Shown: positions 16,073 to 26,040, numbered from the stretch's first letter. The stretch is DNA of 64,000 nt from Bryobacter sp. (GCA_022843625.1 JALHNH010000034.1:1-64000), one strand, 5' to 3'. Numbers and translations are program-made. Notes: a model not told the origin generated them from the letters alone.

Positions 16073-17674
16073 CTACGGGAGTCGAACTGGTGCCGAAGGC
16101 TTCGCATCGCCAGGGCTTTTTTTGAGAATGGTCGGATACTGAATGCCCAACTGCTCGAGGTAGCTTGAGTACTTGGTGGGGTCATAGTAATACTTGCGCA
16201 TCTCCTCACGATAGCGGCTCATCTTCTCGCTGTTCAATTCAATGGCTGGCTTGTCTGTGTCGGCAATGAGGGGCATGTACTTTTGATCCTTGGTCTGGAC
16301 ATCTTTAAAGTACTTCCAGGCCTGCTCAATCAGTTCGGGTCTGGTGAGGAAATCGAGTGCCGTCGCGGCTTGCACCTTGGCACCGACGGCGGAGCCTTTG
16401 TGAGCGATTGGAGTTGCCATTGAGACGGCATCGGCCCAGTGGTGCCCAGGCAGGTTGGGAATATTAGCGGGATAACGGAGATAGGTCATAGGTACAACCC
16501 ATGAAATGTCGCCAACGTCGTCAGAGCCGCCGCCGCGCCAGGCAGTAGGGGCTTCGAGAGGTTTTACCTTTGTTGGAAGGGGATCGACCTTCGGTACACC
16601 GAGTTCGCGTTGGAGTTCTCGGGCGAGAGTTTGATCGGCTTCGCTCCAGGTGGGCATGCCTACTATTTCCATGTTCTTGAACTGTGTTTCGGCGACGGTC
16701 TTGTTGAAGTGGTTGGGCCAGGCGGAGCCAACGACTTTTTGAGTGAATCTGGTTCCGGAAGCCATTGCTGCGGCCTTGGCCATGGTGGAGCCGAATTCGT
16801 GCAATTCCTTGATACGGGGGAAATCCTGCTCGCGGAAGAAATACCAGACAGTGGCCTCGGAGGGGACGACGTTGGGTTGATCGCCGCCGTTGATGATGAC
16901 ATAGTGGGAGCGCTGTTCTGTGCGGAGGTGTTCGCGCTTGTAGTTCCACATGACGTTCATCAACTCGACACCGTCGAGAGCAGAACGGCCCTTCCAGGGA
17001 GCACCGGCAGCATGAGCCGATTCGCCGTGAAAAGTGTACTGTACAGACACTAGTCCACTATTGATAGCTGGGTGGCCATAGGAGGTGGCGAGTTCGCGGC
17101 CGACATGGCAGCCGAGCATGATGTCGACATCTTTGAGGAGGCCTTCACGGATGTAAAACGCTTTGGTGGCCACGAGTTCTTCGGCTACACCGGGGAGAAT
17201 CTTGAGCTTGCCCTTGATGCCGTGCTTGATCATGAGGTCTTTGAGTACGAGGGCGGCGACGACGTTTACGGCATTGCCGGAATTGTGGCCTTCTCCGTGG
17301 CCGGGGGCACCTTCGATGACCGGGTCGTGGTAGGCTACACCGGGCTTCTGCGAGGCGCGTGGGATGCCATCGATATCGGTAATGAAGCCAATGACGGGTT
17401 TAGATTCGCCCCAGGTCGCGATCCAGGCGGTGGGGATTCCGGCAACGCCGCGCTCAATTTTGAAGCCGTTCTTTTCGAGGATCCCGGTTAGATACTTTGA
17501 AGTTTCCACTTCCTGGAAGCCAAGTTCACCGAAGCTGAAAACGGTGTCTACGATCTCCTGTACCATCTTGGAACGGGCGTCGACGCCGGCGATTGCTTCT
17601 CGTTTGAGTTGCTCGAGATTGGGAGTTTGAGCTGCGCAGAGCAGAGGAAGGAGAAAGAAGGAAATCAGCTTCAT
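16073..17674 (-). CDS. Secreted M20 amidohydrolase (AbgB-like)
   Basis: A 533-aa amidohydrolase related to AbgB (p-aminobenzoyl-glutamate hydrolase subunit) and other M20D enzymes. A signal peptide (MKLISFFLLPLLCAAQ) is present, unlike cytoplasmic AbgB. The metal-site regions are GHGEGHNSGNAVNVVAALVLK, PGVAEELVATK, LGCHVGRE, GESAHAAGAPWKGRSALDGV, and a late AHKGSAVGAK. The C-terminal 100 residues form a helical extension found in this clade. The stop is 2 nt from the convergent lipoprotein frame. The exact amide substrate is unknown. Confidence 0.9.
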   Translation of the reverse strand: MKLISFFLLPLLCAAQTPNLEQLKREAIAGVDARSKMVQEIVDTVFSFGELGFQEVETSKYLTGILEKNGFKIERGVAGIPTAWIATWGESKPVIGFITDIDGIPRASQKPGVAYHDPVIEGAPGHGEGHNSGNAVNVVAALVLKDLMIKHGIKGKLKILPGVAEELVATKAFYIREGLLKDVDIMLGCHVGRELATSYGHPAINSGLVSVQYTFHGESAHAAGAPWKGRSALDGVELMNVMWNYKREHLRTEQRSHYVIINGGDQPNVVPSEATVWYFFREQDFPRIKELHEFGSTMAKAAAMASGTRFTQKVVGSAWPNHFNKTVAETQFKNMEIVGMPTWSEADQTLARELQRELGVPKVDPLPTKVKPLEAPTAWRGGGSDDVGDISWVVPMTYLRYPANIPNLPGHHWADAVSMATPIAHKGSAVGAKVQAATALDFLTRPELIEQAWKYFKDVQTKDQKYMPLIADTDKPAIELNSEKMSRYREEMRKYYYDPTKYSSYLEQLGIQYPTILKKSPGDAKPSAPVRLP

Positions 17675-17724
17675 AGCCCAACAGTATACAAGTTTGTGAT
17701 TTCTGACCGATAAGGACCCAAGGA

Positions 17725-19689
17725 ATGAGCATCAGTCGCGAGAAAAGGCCCAGCGTTCTTTACCGACTTTCGAGCGATGGGGTGCGCCCGTTCTATTTCT
17801 CCTATCTGAGCCCAAATGCGGCTGAGCTGTTTGGAATTGACGTCGATGTCGTGCTGGCTGATCCCCACCGCTTCGCCTGCAATATGACTGAGCAGGATCT
17901 GGCGAAAGGCTTCGAGCTGATGCAACATTCAGCTGAGACGATGACGCCTTACTACCTGGCGTTCAGCTATCGGGTACTGGGTGGACTGCGTTGGATTGCG
18001 TGTCAGGCTCTTCCGCTCAAAGACAGTTGCGGGGTTATTTCCTGGACAGGGCAGTTTGATGACATCACGGAACAAAAAGAGGCTGAGCTTGCTTTGCTTC
18101 GAAGCCAGACTCTGCTGAAAGCTGCGAGAGAACAGGCAAAGCTTGGCTGCTGGGATTTTGAGCTGGCGACAGGCAAAATTACTTGGACACCGGAAGTGTA
18201 TGCGATTCATGGGCTGGACCCGTCGGTGGGCGAACCTGACTTGGAAAATTTCGCCAAACTTTTTGTTGCGGAGGATTTTGCGATTCTGGCTGAGGCAGTG
18301 GAGAGAGCTATCTCAGATGGAACTCCCTACCGTTACGATCTTCGAATTATCCAGCCGAAAACAGGCGAGATTCGTCACATCTCTGCAACTGGGGGAGTTC
18401 TGCGGAATCCAGTGGACCAATCCATCGAGAGGTTGATTGGCACCGTATTTGACATCACGACCCGAAAGGAGCTGGAAGCGAGTTTGGCTGCGGCGCGGGA
18501 TGCGGCTGAAGCGTCTGCTCAGGCGAAATCCAATTTTCTGGCCACAATGAGTCATGAATTGAGAACGCCGCTGAACGGGATTCTGGGTATGGCGGCTTTG
18601 TTGCAGCGGAGCCTTCTCGATCAGAACCAGAAAGAGTTCTGTGAAACGATCACACACTCTGCCGAAGCATTGTTGTCGGTGGTGAACGATATCCTCGATT
18701 GGTCTCGAATCGAATCCGGCAAGATTCAGCTGGAATCGATTCCCTTCGATTGCGTGGGAATCGTGCAAGGGGTTTGCGAAATACTGAGGCCTCAGGCAGA
18801 ACCTAAAGGGCTGGAAGTTTCGGTGATTTCAGAAGGGGCGACCATTCCAACTTTGATTGGAGATCCTTCGAGGCTGCGACAAGTGCTGTTGAACCTGACG
18901 GCAAACGCCATAAAATTCACAGAAGAAGGGTTTGTGAAAGTGAAGCTGATTTTGAAAGCAGCTTCAGCAGGGCTCTTTGGCTTGCGGATTGAAATTGCAG
19001 ATAGCGGGATCGGGATCACGCCGCAACAGATTTCTAAGCTTTTTCACCGGTTCTCGCAGGCAGACGCCTCGACGACCCGCCGTTTTGGCGGGAGCGGTTT
19101 GGGTCTGGCGATTTCGAAAAGTCTGGTAGAGCAGATGGGTGGCCGTATCGGGGTGGACAGCAAGGTTGGTGTGGGGTCTACGTTCTGGCTGGAGTTGGAG
19201 TTTCCCATTCATACAGCTCCGAAGACTGCCGCGCCAAAAGAAACAGTCATCACAACGGACAGAGCTTTAAAGATTCTGATTGCCGAGGACAACGAGGTAA
19301 ATCAAAGGTTGGCCACACTGGTGCTGGAGATGGCAGGACATCAATCGGAGATTGCGTCAAATGGCTTGACTGCACTGGAAAAAGCATTGAGCCGGGACTA
19401 TGACCTGATCCTGATGGATTGTCAGATGCCGGGGATGGACGGCTATGAAGCTACGCGCCGGATTCGCCAACAGGTGAGCAGACACGTACCGATCATTGGG
19501 CTGACGGCGAGCGCGCTGATTAACGACCGGCAAGACTGTATCGACGCTGGCATGGACGATTATCTAACCAAGCCTTATCGGGCAAATCAGTTGCTGGCAG
19601 CAATAGCGCAGTGGGCTAATGTACCGTACGGGTCTTCCGGTTCATGTAGTCCATCAGCAGATACTCACCGAGAGTCATCGGCGTCGTAA
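17725..19689 (+). CDS. Hybrid sensor histidine kinase/response regulator
   Basis: A 654-aa cytoplasmic hybrid kinase without membrane helices. Two PAS/PAC regions (about 1-130 and 135-255) precede HisKA (MSHELRTPLNGILGMA, phospho-His about residue 276), HATPase_c (N box LNLTANAIKF, IADSGIGI, FGGSGLGLAIS) and a receiver domain (about 510-640) with LIAEDNE, the acceptor Asp in DLILMDCQMPGMDG and the terminal Lys in DDYLTKPYR. No output domain follows, so a partner elsewhere is expected. The last 25 residues lie antisense to the end of the vWA gene, beyond the receiver fold. Confidence 0.93.
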   Translation: MSISREKRPSVLYRLSSDGVRPFYFSYLSPNAAELFGIDVDVVLADPHRFACNMTEQDLAKGFELMQHSAETMTPYYLAFSYRVLGGLRWIACQALPLKDSCGVISWTGQFDDITEQKEAELALLRSQTLLKAAREQAKLGCWDFELATGKITWTPEVYAIHGLDPSVGEPDLENFAKLFVAEDFAILAEAVERAISDGTPYRYDLRIIQPKTGEIRHISATGGVLRNPVDQSIERLIGTVFDITTRKELEASLAAARDAAEASAQAKSNFLATMSHELRTPLNGILGMAALLQRSLLDQNQKEFCETITHSAEALLSVVNDILDWSRIESGKIQLESIPFDCVGIVQGVCEILRPQAEPKGLEVSVISEGATIPTLIGDPSRLRQVLLNLTANAIKFTEEGFVKVKLILKAASAGLFGLRIEIADSGIGITPQQISKLFHRFSQADASTTRRFGGSGLGLAISKSLVEQMGGRIGVDSKVGVGSTFWLELEFPIHTAPKTAAPKETVITTDRALKILIAEDNEVNQRLATLVLEMAGHQSEIASNGLTALEKALSRDYDLILMDCQMPGMDGYEATRRIRQQVSRHVPIIGLTASALINDRQDCIDAGMDDYLTKPYRANQLLAAIAQWANVPYGSSGSCSPSADTHRESSAS

Positions 19690-20830
19690 AGTAGGCTTTG
19701 CCTTTGCAGAGCTGAGTGACTTGTCTTACGAAGTTGACCAGAGCCGGGTCTGTGGCGAGCATGAAGGTATTGATCAGAATCCCCTGGCGTTTGCAACGGC
19801 TGACTTCTTCCATCGTGCGGCTGATTACCAAGGGATCGAGACCAAAAGCGTTTTTGTAGACGCGGCCATCATCGAGGGTTAAAGCGCTGGGTTTGCCGTC
19901 GGTGATCATGATGATCTGCTTCATGTCTTTCTTTTCCTGGTTCAGGATTCTCTGCGCCAGGATCAGACCGTCGCGGGTGTTGGTGTAGTAAGGGCCAACC
20001 TGCAGACGGGCCAGTTCGCTCATGCGAATTTCTTCAGCCGTATCGTGAAAGAGAACGCATCGCATGGTGTCGCCCGGGTATTGGGTGCGGATCAATTGGG
20101 CCAAGGCCAGAGCGACTTTTTTGGCCGGGGTGAAGCGGTCTTCGCCGTAGAGAATCATGCTGTGACTGCAATCGAGCATCAACACGGTGGCGCAAGAACT
20201 CTGGTATTCGCTCTGGTGGATCTGAAGGTCGGAGTATTCCAGTTCGAGAGCGCCGGTGAGGCCCTGCCGCTTGAGGGCGTGGGACAGAGTCTCGGTAATG
20301 TCGAGATTCATGGTGTCGCCAAACTCGTAGGGTTTGGTGGATCCGCTGGCCTCGATGCCGGTAGATAAGTCGCGAGTGTCGTGGGCGCCGAAGCTGGAGC
20401 GGCCAAGACTGCCGAGCAAGTCTTTGAGGGTTTTAAAGCCGAGGAAGTCGACCGATTTATCGGTGGTCTGAACCTCCATATCCATCTGGCCTTCGCCTTC
20501 GCCACCACCTTGGGGAGCCTGTACGTAACCTTCGTCTATTAGCTTTTGAGCGAGTTTACCGAGGAGTTTTTCGAGCTCCTCGGGGTCCATTTTTTCGAGC
20601 TTTTCGCGAATCTCGTTGGCGCGATCCTGATCGTCGAACATGGAGCCGTCGAGCATTGCCTGGAGAATTGCGTTCTTCAGGCCTTCCCAGGTTTGTTTGG
20701 CGTTGGGGTTCGGATTCCACCAGTCCTGGAAGCCGCTATCGAGAAAGAAGTCGCCGAGCGCCCGCATCAGATCTTCGGCCGAGAGGCCGAGGTCATCATC
20801 GGTGAACTTCGAATAACGGACGCGTCTCAT
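19616..20830 (-). CDS. von Willebrand factor A domain protein
   Basis: A 404-aa cytoplasmic protein. The first 170 residues are helical and acidic, with a Gly/Glu-rich patch. The vWA domain follows, with a metal-ion-dependent adhesion site DCSHSM (DxSxS form) near residue 222 and a later ITDGKP. Such proteins work with MoxR-type AAA+ ATPases, often as metal-insertion or assembly chaperones. Its start overlaps the stop of the AAA+ gene by 4 nt. Its 3' end overlaps the histidine kinase gene by 74 nt. Confidence 0.88.
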   Translation of the reverse strand: MRRVRYSKFTDDDLGLSAEDLMRALGDFFLDSGFQDWWNPNPNAKQTWEGLKNAILQAMLDGSMFDDQDRANEIREKLEKMDPEELEKLLGKLAQKLIDEGYVQAPQGGGEGEGQMDMEVQTTDKSVDFLGFKTLKDLLGSLGRSSFGAHDTRDLSTGIEASGSTKPYEFGDTMNLDITETLSHALKRQGLTGALELEYSDLQIHQSEYQSSCATVLMLDCSHSMILYGEDRFTPAKKVALALAQLIRTQYPGDTMRCVLFHDTAEEIRMSELARLQVGPYYTNTRDGLILAQRILNQEKKDMKQIIMITDGKPSALTLDDGRVYKNAFGLDPLVISRTMEEVSRCKRQGILINTFMLATDPALVNFVRQVTQLCKGKAYFTTPMTLGEYLLMDYMNRKTRTVH

Positions 20831-22326
20831 TGGGTTTGTTGCTTGCGACGGTCGCGACGTCCGCCGCCCCCTTCTTCTGGTGCTTCACCGGGTTGCTCGC
20901 GCCGCCGTTCTCCGCTGACAAAGGCCTGTTCTTCGTTGCGGCTGATGCGGCGATGGGCGTAGAGGCCTTCGAGGATGAACTCGGCGGCTGCTGCCCGTTT
21001 GGCATCGGTTTCACGCACACCAATTCCAAGCTTGGCCGTCTTCTCCATCAGGCCCTGGATCTGGTCGAGTTCCTGGATCAACTCACTGGCGGTGGCAAGC
21101 TCCGGCAGTTGCAGAGAACCTCCGAGATCAAACCACTGGATGATCTGCTTCATGTTCTCGCCATCCATGAGGCGTGAATAAGAGAGCGCGACAGACTGAC
21201 GAATCAGATCGCGGGCCACGTTGTCACCGCCCTTGAGTTCGCCTTCGTACTCGAGTTCGAGCTTGCCGGTGATCGAGGGGAGCGCGGAGTAAAGGTCGAG
21301 AACCCGAGGCACAGCGTCGGTGTCGCCGGACATGGCAGCGCGCCGCTCTGCGTTGGAGATTACGTTTTCAAGCACAGAGATCGGGAGGCGCTGCGAGACG
21401 CCGCTGCGCTGGTCGATGCGTTTGTCGTCGCGGGCCAGGAAGGCCACTTGCTCGACTACGGCACGCATGTAATCTGGCATTTCGGTTTTGACGCCGCCAT
21501 CGCGATTGACCCAGGCTTCCTGAGCCGTGATCTCGATGCCGCGATCCAGGGTGAAAGGGTAGTGAGTGCGAATCTCGCTGCCGATACGATCTTTGAGCGG
21601 AGTAATGATCTTGCCGCGAGCGGTATAGTCTTCCGGGTTCGCCGTGAAGACGAGCATTACGTCAAGTTCGAGACGCACCGGGTAGCCTTTGATCTGCACG
21701 TCGCCTTCCTGGAGGATGTTGAAGAGGCCGACCTGAATTTTGCCAGCGAGGTCTGGAAGTTCGTTTACTGCGAAGATGCCGCGATTGGCGCGTGGCAACA
21801 AACCGTAGTGGATGTTCTCTTCGTCGGCAATGTCGGCACCACGCTTGGCGGCCTTGATCGGGTCGATGTCGCCAATCATGTCGGCGATGGTGACGTCGGG
21901 GGTGGCGAGTTTTTCGACGTAGCGATGCTTGCGGTCCATCCAGGAGATTGGGGTGGCGTCGCCATGTTCCTGCATCGTACGCCGCCCGAACTTCGTAAGC
22001 GGATGAAAGGGATTGTCCCGGATTTCACTGCCAGTAATGAAGGGTGCCTGTTCATCAAGAAGGCTGGTGAGCATGCGGATAAGGCGGGTCTTGGCTTGGC
22101 CGCGCAGCCCCAGCAGGATGAAGTTGTGCCGGCTGAGTAAAGCGTTAACCACCTGCGGAACAACGCTGTCTTCATAACCCATTACGCCGGGAAAGAGTTC
22201 CCCGCCCTGCCGCAGCTTCGCTAGCAGATTTGCACGGATCTCGTCTTTGACGCTCCGTCCGCGCCGCTCCGGCGCCGCCCATTCACTGGTCTTGAGTTCA
22301 CCGAAATTCGAAGGAAGTGTTTTCAT
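20827..22326 (-). CDS. MoxR-type AAA+ ATPase
   Basis: A 499-aa AAA+ ATPase related to MoxR and magnesium-chelatase ChlI. The Walker A motif is GLRGQAKTR, the Walker B region GIFAVNELPDL, and sensor motifs fall in VFTANPEDYTARGKI and LKDRIGSEIRTHYP. The N-terminal 70 residues and a C-terminal extension ending in an Arg/Gly-rich tail are atypical. It is coupled to the downstream vWA gene and so likely forms an ATPase-chaperone pair that remodels another protein. Divergent to a TrmB regulator with 44 bp between starts. Confidence 0.9.
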   Translation of the reverse strand: MKTLPSNFGELKTSEWAAPERRGRSVKDEIRANLLAKLRQGGELFPGVMGYEDSVVPQVVNALLSRHNFILLGLRGQAKTRLIRMLTSLLDEQAPFITGSEIRDNPFHPLTKFGRRTMQEHGDATPISWMDRKHRYVEKLATPDVTIADMIGDIDPIKAAKRGADIADEENIHYGLLPRANRGIFAVNELPDLAGKIQVGLFNILQEGDVQIKGYPVRLELDVMLVFTANPEDYTARGKIITPLKDRIGSEIRTHYPFTLDRGIEITAQEAWVNRDGGVKTEMPDYMRAVVEQVAFLARDDKRIDQRSGVSQRLPISVLENVISNAERRAAMSGDTDAVPRVLDLYSALPSITGKLELEYEGELKGGDNVARDLIRQSVALSYSRLMDGENMKQIIQWFDLGGSLQLPELATASELIQELDQIQGLMEKTAKLGIGVRETDAKRAAAAEFILEGLYAHRRISRNEEQAFVSGERRREQPGEAPEEGGGGRRDRRKQQTQ

Positions 22327-22370
22327 GATGCCGAAACCTAAGCTTAGCGTGGTACCTTTCTTTCAGTTAG

Positions 22371-23192
22371 ATGTCGCGAGAACTCTCCGGGACGGATTAT
22401 CAGCGCTACTGGCGCCGTCTCCAACAAATTGGCTTGAATGCATACGAGTCGCGTGCTTATTTGGTGCTGCTCGGCCACTCCAGATTTAAAGCTTTAGAGC
22501 TGGCCGCCAGAGCTCAGGTGCCGCGCCAGAAGATCTATGAAGTGCTGGATTCGCTGGTGGAGAAGGGCTTTGCGAGTGTGGTTCAGGAAAAAACCAAGCT
22601 TTTCAGTGCGGTGGAACCTGCGCTTGCTCTGCGTGGGTACTTGAACCGGCGGGAAGAAAATTACAAGCACGAACTCGAAGAGCAGAGCCGTAATGCACTG
22701 TCGCTGGCCGAAGATCTGGCGAATTCGTATGCACCCGCCCAGGGCAGTCGCGGGACGCTCGACTATTTGCGCATTGTCTCTGACCCCAGTCAGACCGCCA
22801 ATCACTACCGCAAAATGCTGAAGGACGTCCGGCAGGAATACATCGAGTTCTCAAAGCCCCCTTATGCTGTCGATCCTTTGGATGAGGTGCTGGTAAAGAA
22901 AGCTCTTGAGGCTGGCGTCAAGATTCGGCTAATCATCGAAAAAGGGGCACTCGATGCGCCGCACCGCAAACGGTTGAACGAATATGCCGAGGCGGGCGTT
23001 GAGGTTCGCGAAGCCGAAGCCCTGCCCATGAAGCTGGCTGTATTTGACAGCAGCTTTGGCCTGGTTGCGCTACTCGATCCCGTGTTGACCCGGCCGGCCT
23101 GGACGGCAGTCATCTTCGAACACCCGGGCTTTGCCGAAGCCATGCACGCGCTGTTTGACAACCACTGGAACAAGGCGCGCAAACTCGATTAA
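22371..23192 (+). CDS. TrmB-family transcriptional regulator
   Basis: A 273-aa regulator. Residues 14-85 are a winged helix of the TrmB type (GLNAYESRAYLVLLG, ELAARAQVPRQKIYEVLDSLVEKGF), then a coiled coil and a C-terminal sensor domain with a phospholipase-D-like fold (KLAVFDSSFGLVALLDP). TrmB proteins control sugar or other metabolic genes, mainly in archaea and some bacteria. The divergent MoxR operon and the FAD oxidoreductase 15 bp downstream are possible targets. Confidence 0.88.
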   Translation: MSRELSGTDYQRYWRRLQQIGLNAYESRAYLVLLGHSRFKALELAARAQVPRQKIYEVLDSLVEKGFASVVQEKTKLFSAVEPALALRGYLNRREENYKHELEEQSRNALSLAEDLANSYAPAQGSRGTLDYLRIVSDPSQTANHYRKMLKDVRQEYIEFSKPPYAVDPLDEVLVKKALEAGVKIRLIIEKGALDAPHRKRLNEYAEAGVEVREAEALPMKLAVFDSSFGLVALLDPVLTRPAWTAVIFEHPGFAEAMHALFDNHWNKARKLD

Positions 23193-23207
23193 GCTACAAA
23201 GTGGCTT

Positions 23208-25028
23208 ATGCGTTACTTCTTGTTGCTTCTCACTGTTCCATTGCTTGCTGCCGAGGCCAGTTACGACATTGCCGTCTACGGATCCACCCCAGCCGGCATT
23301 GCCAGCGCCATCGTCGCAGCCCGTCAGGGGCATAAGGTTGCACTGATTGAACCGAGCAGACACTTTGGCGGCTTGCTTACGGGGGGCCTTTCCAATACGG
23401 ACTTCCGCACGCTGGAGGCTGTGACTGGATTCTATCGGGAATACATGGACCGGGCGCATGCTTACTACATCGCAACTTACGGGAAGGACTCGAAACAGGT
23501 AACCGACAACTTCTTTGGTGCCCTTACCGAGCCGCATGTCTCAGACAAGATCCTGCGCGAGATGGTGGCGGAACAAAAGACGCTTACCGTGTTGATGGAG
23601 CATTACTTGTTGTCGGCGAAACGAAATTCCACGCGCATCGAAGAGGCCAGCTTCCGTACGCCAATAGCCCCGCTTAGAGTCAAGGCAAAGGTTTGGATCG
23701 ACGCCACCTATGAGGGCGACCTTGCCGCCGCAGCGAAGGCTCCGTATCGCACGGACCGGGAATCGACCCGCGAATACGGCGAACGATTCGCGGGCGTGAT
23801 CTTCTTTGATCAGGGCCGAATTCTGCCGGGTTCCACCGGTGCGGCAGATGCAGGTGAGCAATGCGCCAACTTTCGCATCATCATGACCAAGCGGGCTTCC
23901 AACCGACTTCCTGTCCCCATGCCTGCCAAGTACAACCGGCAGGAATTTATGAGGCTGATTCCCTATTTGCAGTCCGGGCGAATCAAGGAAATCTACACCG
24001 AAGACCATTCCGGCATACTGCGGCTCACGTACATTCCCAACGAGAAGTCCGACATGAATGACATCAAGCAGGCTGTCGTAAGGCTGTCTTTGCCGGGTGA
24101 GAACCAGGGCTGGGCCGATGGCGATGAGAAGACGCGTCAGCGCATCTTTGACCGGCATCTCACGCACAATATGGGGCTGCTTTACTTCCTGCAAAACGAC
24201 CCGGAAGTGCCGCAAGCGATCCGCGACAAAGCCAATGAATGGGGCCTTGCGAAGGACGAATTCCTCGCTACCCAACACTTGCCGCCGGCTCTCTACGTGC
24301 GGGAGGCCCGCCGCATTCTGGGGGATAGGATCTTCACCGAACACGACACGATGCCTGCGCCGGGCAGTGTGCGCGCTCACGTTCATAAGGATGCGATTGC
24401 GATGGGCGATTACGCACTGAACTCTCATGGGCACAATCCGGCAGGCCCGCTCTACCCGCACCTGGTGGAAGGCGATTTCTCTTTTGGCCCGGCGCCGTTC
24501 ATGGTCCCTTATGGCACCATTCTGCCGCGGACGCTATCGAATCTTCTGGTGCCGGTGGCGATCTCGGCCTCGCATGTAGGGTACTCTGCTCTGCGGCTGG
24601 AACCGACCTGGACGGCACTTGGGCACGCTGCGGGTCTTGCGGCACACCTGGCGCTGCAGGCGGGCGACACGCGTGGTGTCTCGCTGCCAAAGCTTCAGGC
24701 GATGCTTCACCAACAGAAGCAAGCCACGATCTACACCTCAGATATTGATCGCAATTCCCCGCTCTTCCCTGCTGTGCAGTGGGCCGGGATACAGGGTCTT
24801 TTTAGCGATCTGGTGGAGTATAAGACCGCAGTGCTGCCCCCGCTTCAGAGGCGCTTTGGAACGCAGTATTCGTTTGCTCATGCTCTGCATGCGATTGAGC
24901 CGGAGAAGCCGATGGATGCAGCGCTTCTGGCTCGCTGGCGTAAGGCGCTGCCTTGTGCAGCCGGGGTGGAGAGCACGACTCGCGGAGGCTTCCTGCAGGC
25001 TGCCTTCGATCGATGTGCAGGCAAGTAG
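23208..25028 (+). CDS. Secreted FAD-dependent oxidoreductase
   Basis: A 606-aa protein with a signal peptide (MRYFLLLLTVPLLAAEA) and the FAD_oxidored fold (pfam12831). The dinucleotide-binding start is YDIAVYGSTPAGIASAIVAA, with FGGLLTGGLSNTD soon after, a central IDATYEGDLAAAAKAPYR motif, and a late ALGHAAGLAAHLAL that closes the FAD site. Exported members are common next to glycan-degradation genes, but their substrates are unknown. Two relatives lie in this window, at 37363 and 42556. It follows the TrmB gene by 15 bp and converges on the cytochrome gene with 3 bp between. Confidence 0.88.
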   Translation: MRYFLLLLTVPLLAAEASYDIAVYGSTPAGIASAIVAARQGHKVALIEPSRHFGGLLTGGLSNTDFRTLEAVTGFYREYMDRAHAYYIATYGKDSKQVTDNFFGALTEPHVSDKILREMVAEQKTLTVLMEHYLLSAKRNSTRIEEASFRTPIAPLRVKAKVWIDATYEGDLAAAAKAPYRTDRESTREYGERFAGVIFFDQGRILPGSTGAADAGEQCANFRIIMTKRASNRLPVPMPAKYNRQEFMRLIPYLQSGRIKEIYTEDHSGILRLTYIPNEKSDMNDIKQAVVRLSLPGENQGWADGDEKTRQRIFDRHLTHNMGLLYFLQNDPEVPQAIRDKANEWGLAKDEFLATQHLPPALYVREARRILGDRIFTEHDTMPAPGSVRAHVHKDAIAMGDYALNSHGHNPAGPLYPHLVEGDFSFGPAPFMVPYGTILPRTLSNLLVPVAISASHVGYSALRLEPTWTALGHAAGLAAHLALQAGDTRGVSLPKLQAMLHQQKQATIYTSDIDRNSPLFPAVQWAGIQGLFSDLVEYKTAVLPPLQRRFGTQYSFAHALHAIEPEKPMDAALLARWRKALPCAAGVESTTRGGFLQAAFDRCAGK

Positions 25029-25031
25029 CCC

Positions 25032-26012
25032 CTAGGGCTTCAGCGTGGCGACATAAGCCGACAGTGCGAGCATGTCGCTGTTGGTCATGTACTTGACTAC
25101 CTTGTCCATCTCTGAACTCTTGGCACCCCGGCGGGCGCCCGACTTGAAGTCATAAAGCTGACGCATTATGGAAGTCGGGGCGCGGCCAGCAATGCTCGGG
25201 ACGTTCTCTTTACCCTTTAAGCCTGGCCCGTGACAACTGGAACATTCCAGCTCTTTGTTGTCTCCCCAGGTCTCGGCTAGTTTTTTGCCCAAAGCAATGC
25301 TTCCCTGTGGTGCATAGGCGATGTACTTTGTACCGGGATCACGCAGTTCGAACTGATCGAAATCTTCAGGGCCTTCGAGGATGCGCTGGCCGAGTGGCTC
25401 TTCGCCCGCTTTGGCGTCGAACTTAAAAAGCCAGCCGGCGATTTTCGATTTGGGAACCATGACGGTCTCGACCACGCGAACGTAGGACTCTGGCGGAAGG
25501 CTAGCGAAGTACTTTGCGGCTGCGAGAATTTCTTCGTCATTGATTGCCACTGCGGTCTTGGTCATGTTGATGGTGGGGGCTCGGCCTTCGACCGAAGACT
25601 TTCGGCTTCCATCGCGTAGGGCCTTCATCTGATCGACAAAGTAGGCGACGGGAAGACCGGCGAGTCTGGCGTTTTCGGGACGGCCGTTGCCGGTGGGCAG
25701 ATGGCAATAACCGCAGGCGCGGACTTCTGGTAGACGGCCATGCGAGACCACAACTGGCATGGCAGGGTGTGATGCAGGATGCCAGTCTGGGGCGGCAAAG
25801 AGGTTGCTGAGCTCTGGCCGCGTGAAGGAGAGTTTACTCGTTGGAATCTGAAAAGTACCTTGCGGGGGTGCAGGGGCCTTCTGGCCTGGGGGGGGTGCGG
25901 GGTTGGTGGGATAGGCCCAGTCGGGGACGGGTTCGAGGACGCTTTGCTTGCAAGCACAAAGGATAAGACAGAGAAGGAGAACAGAAAGAATGCGATTCAC
26001 AGTGGGAACCAT
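25032..26012 (-). CDS. Di-haem cytochrome c lipoprotein
   Basis: A 326-aa lipoprotein. The ATG at 26012 opens a signal MVPTVNRILSVLLLCLILCAC with a Cys lipobox, then a Pro-rich stretch. Two haem c sites follow: CGYCH in the N-terminal domain and CSSCH in the C-terminal one, each in a class I cytochrome setting with distal Met candidates (KYMTNSDM). It probably transfers electrons at the periplasmic face of a membrane. The frame extends to 26171 but the lipoprotein signal fixes the start. The first part of the gene lies in a 66-bp repeat found again at 37277, where a decayed copy starts. Confidence 0.88.
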   Translation of the reverse strand: MVPTVNRILSVLLLCLILCACKQSVLEPVPDWAYPTNPAPPPGQKAPAPPQGTFQIPTSKLSFTRPELSNLFAAPDWHPASHPAMPVVVSHGRLPEVRACGYCHLPTGNGRPENARLAGLPVAYFVDQMKALRDGSRKSSVEGRAPTINMTKTAVAINDEEILAAAKYFASLPPESYVRVVETVMVPKSKIAGWLFKFDAKAGEEPLGQRILEGPEDFDQFELRDPGTKYIAYAPQGSIALGKKLAETWGDNKELECSSCHGPGLKGKENVPSIAGRAPTSIMRQLYDFKSGARRGAKSSEMDKVVKYMTNSDMLALSAYVATLKP

Positions 26013-26040
26013 GCTATCAAGCAAGCGCTTTGAGACGGGC
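25975..26040. repeat. 66-bp direct repeat, left copy
   Basis: Sequence 25975-26040 is identical to 37277-37342, in the same orientation, 11,302 bp apart. It covers 28 bp upstream of the cytochrome c start codon and the first 12-13 codons. The bases on either side differ between copies, although weaker similarity continues on both sides. Confidence 0.9.
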
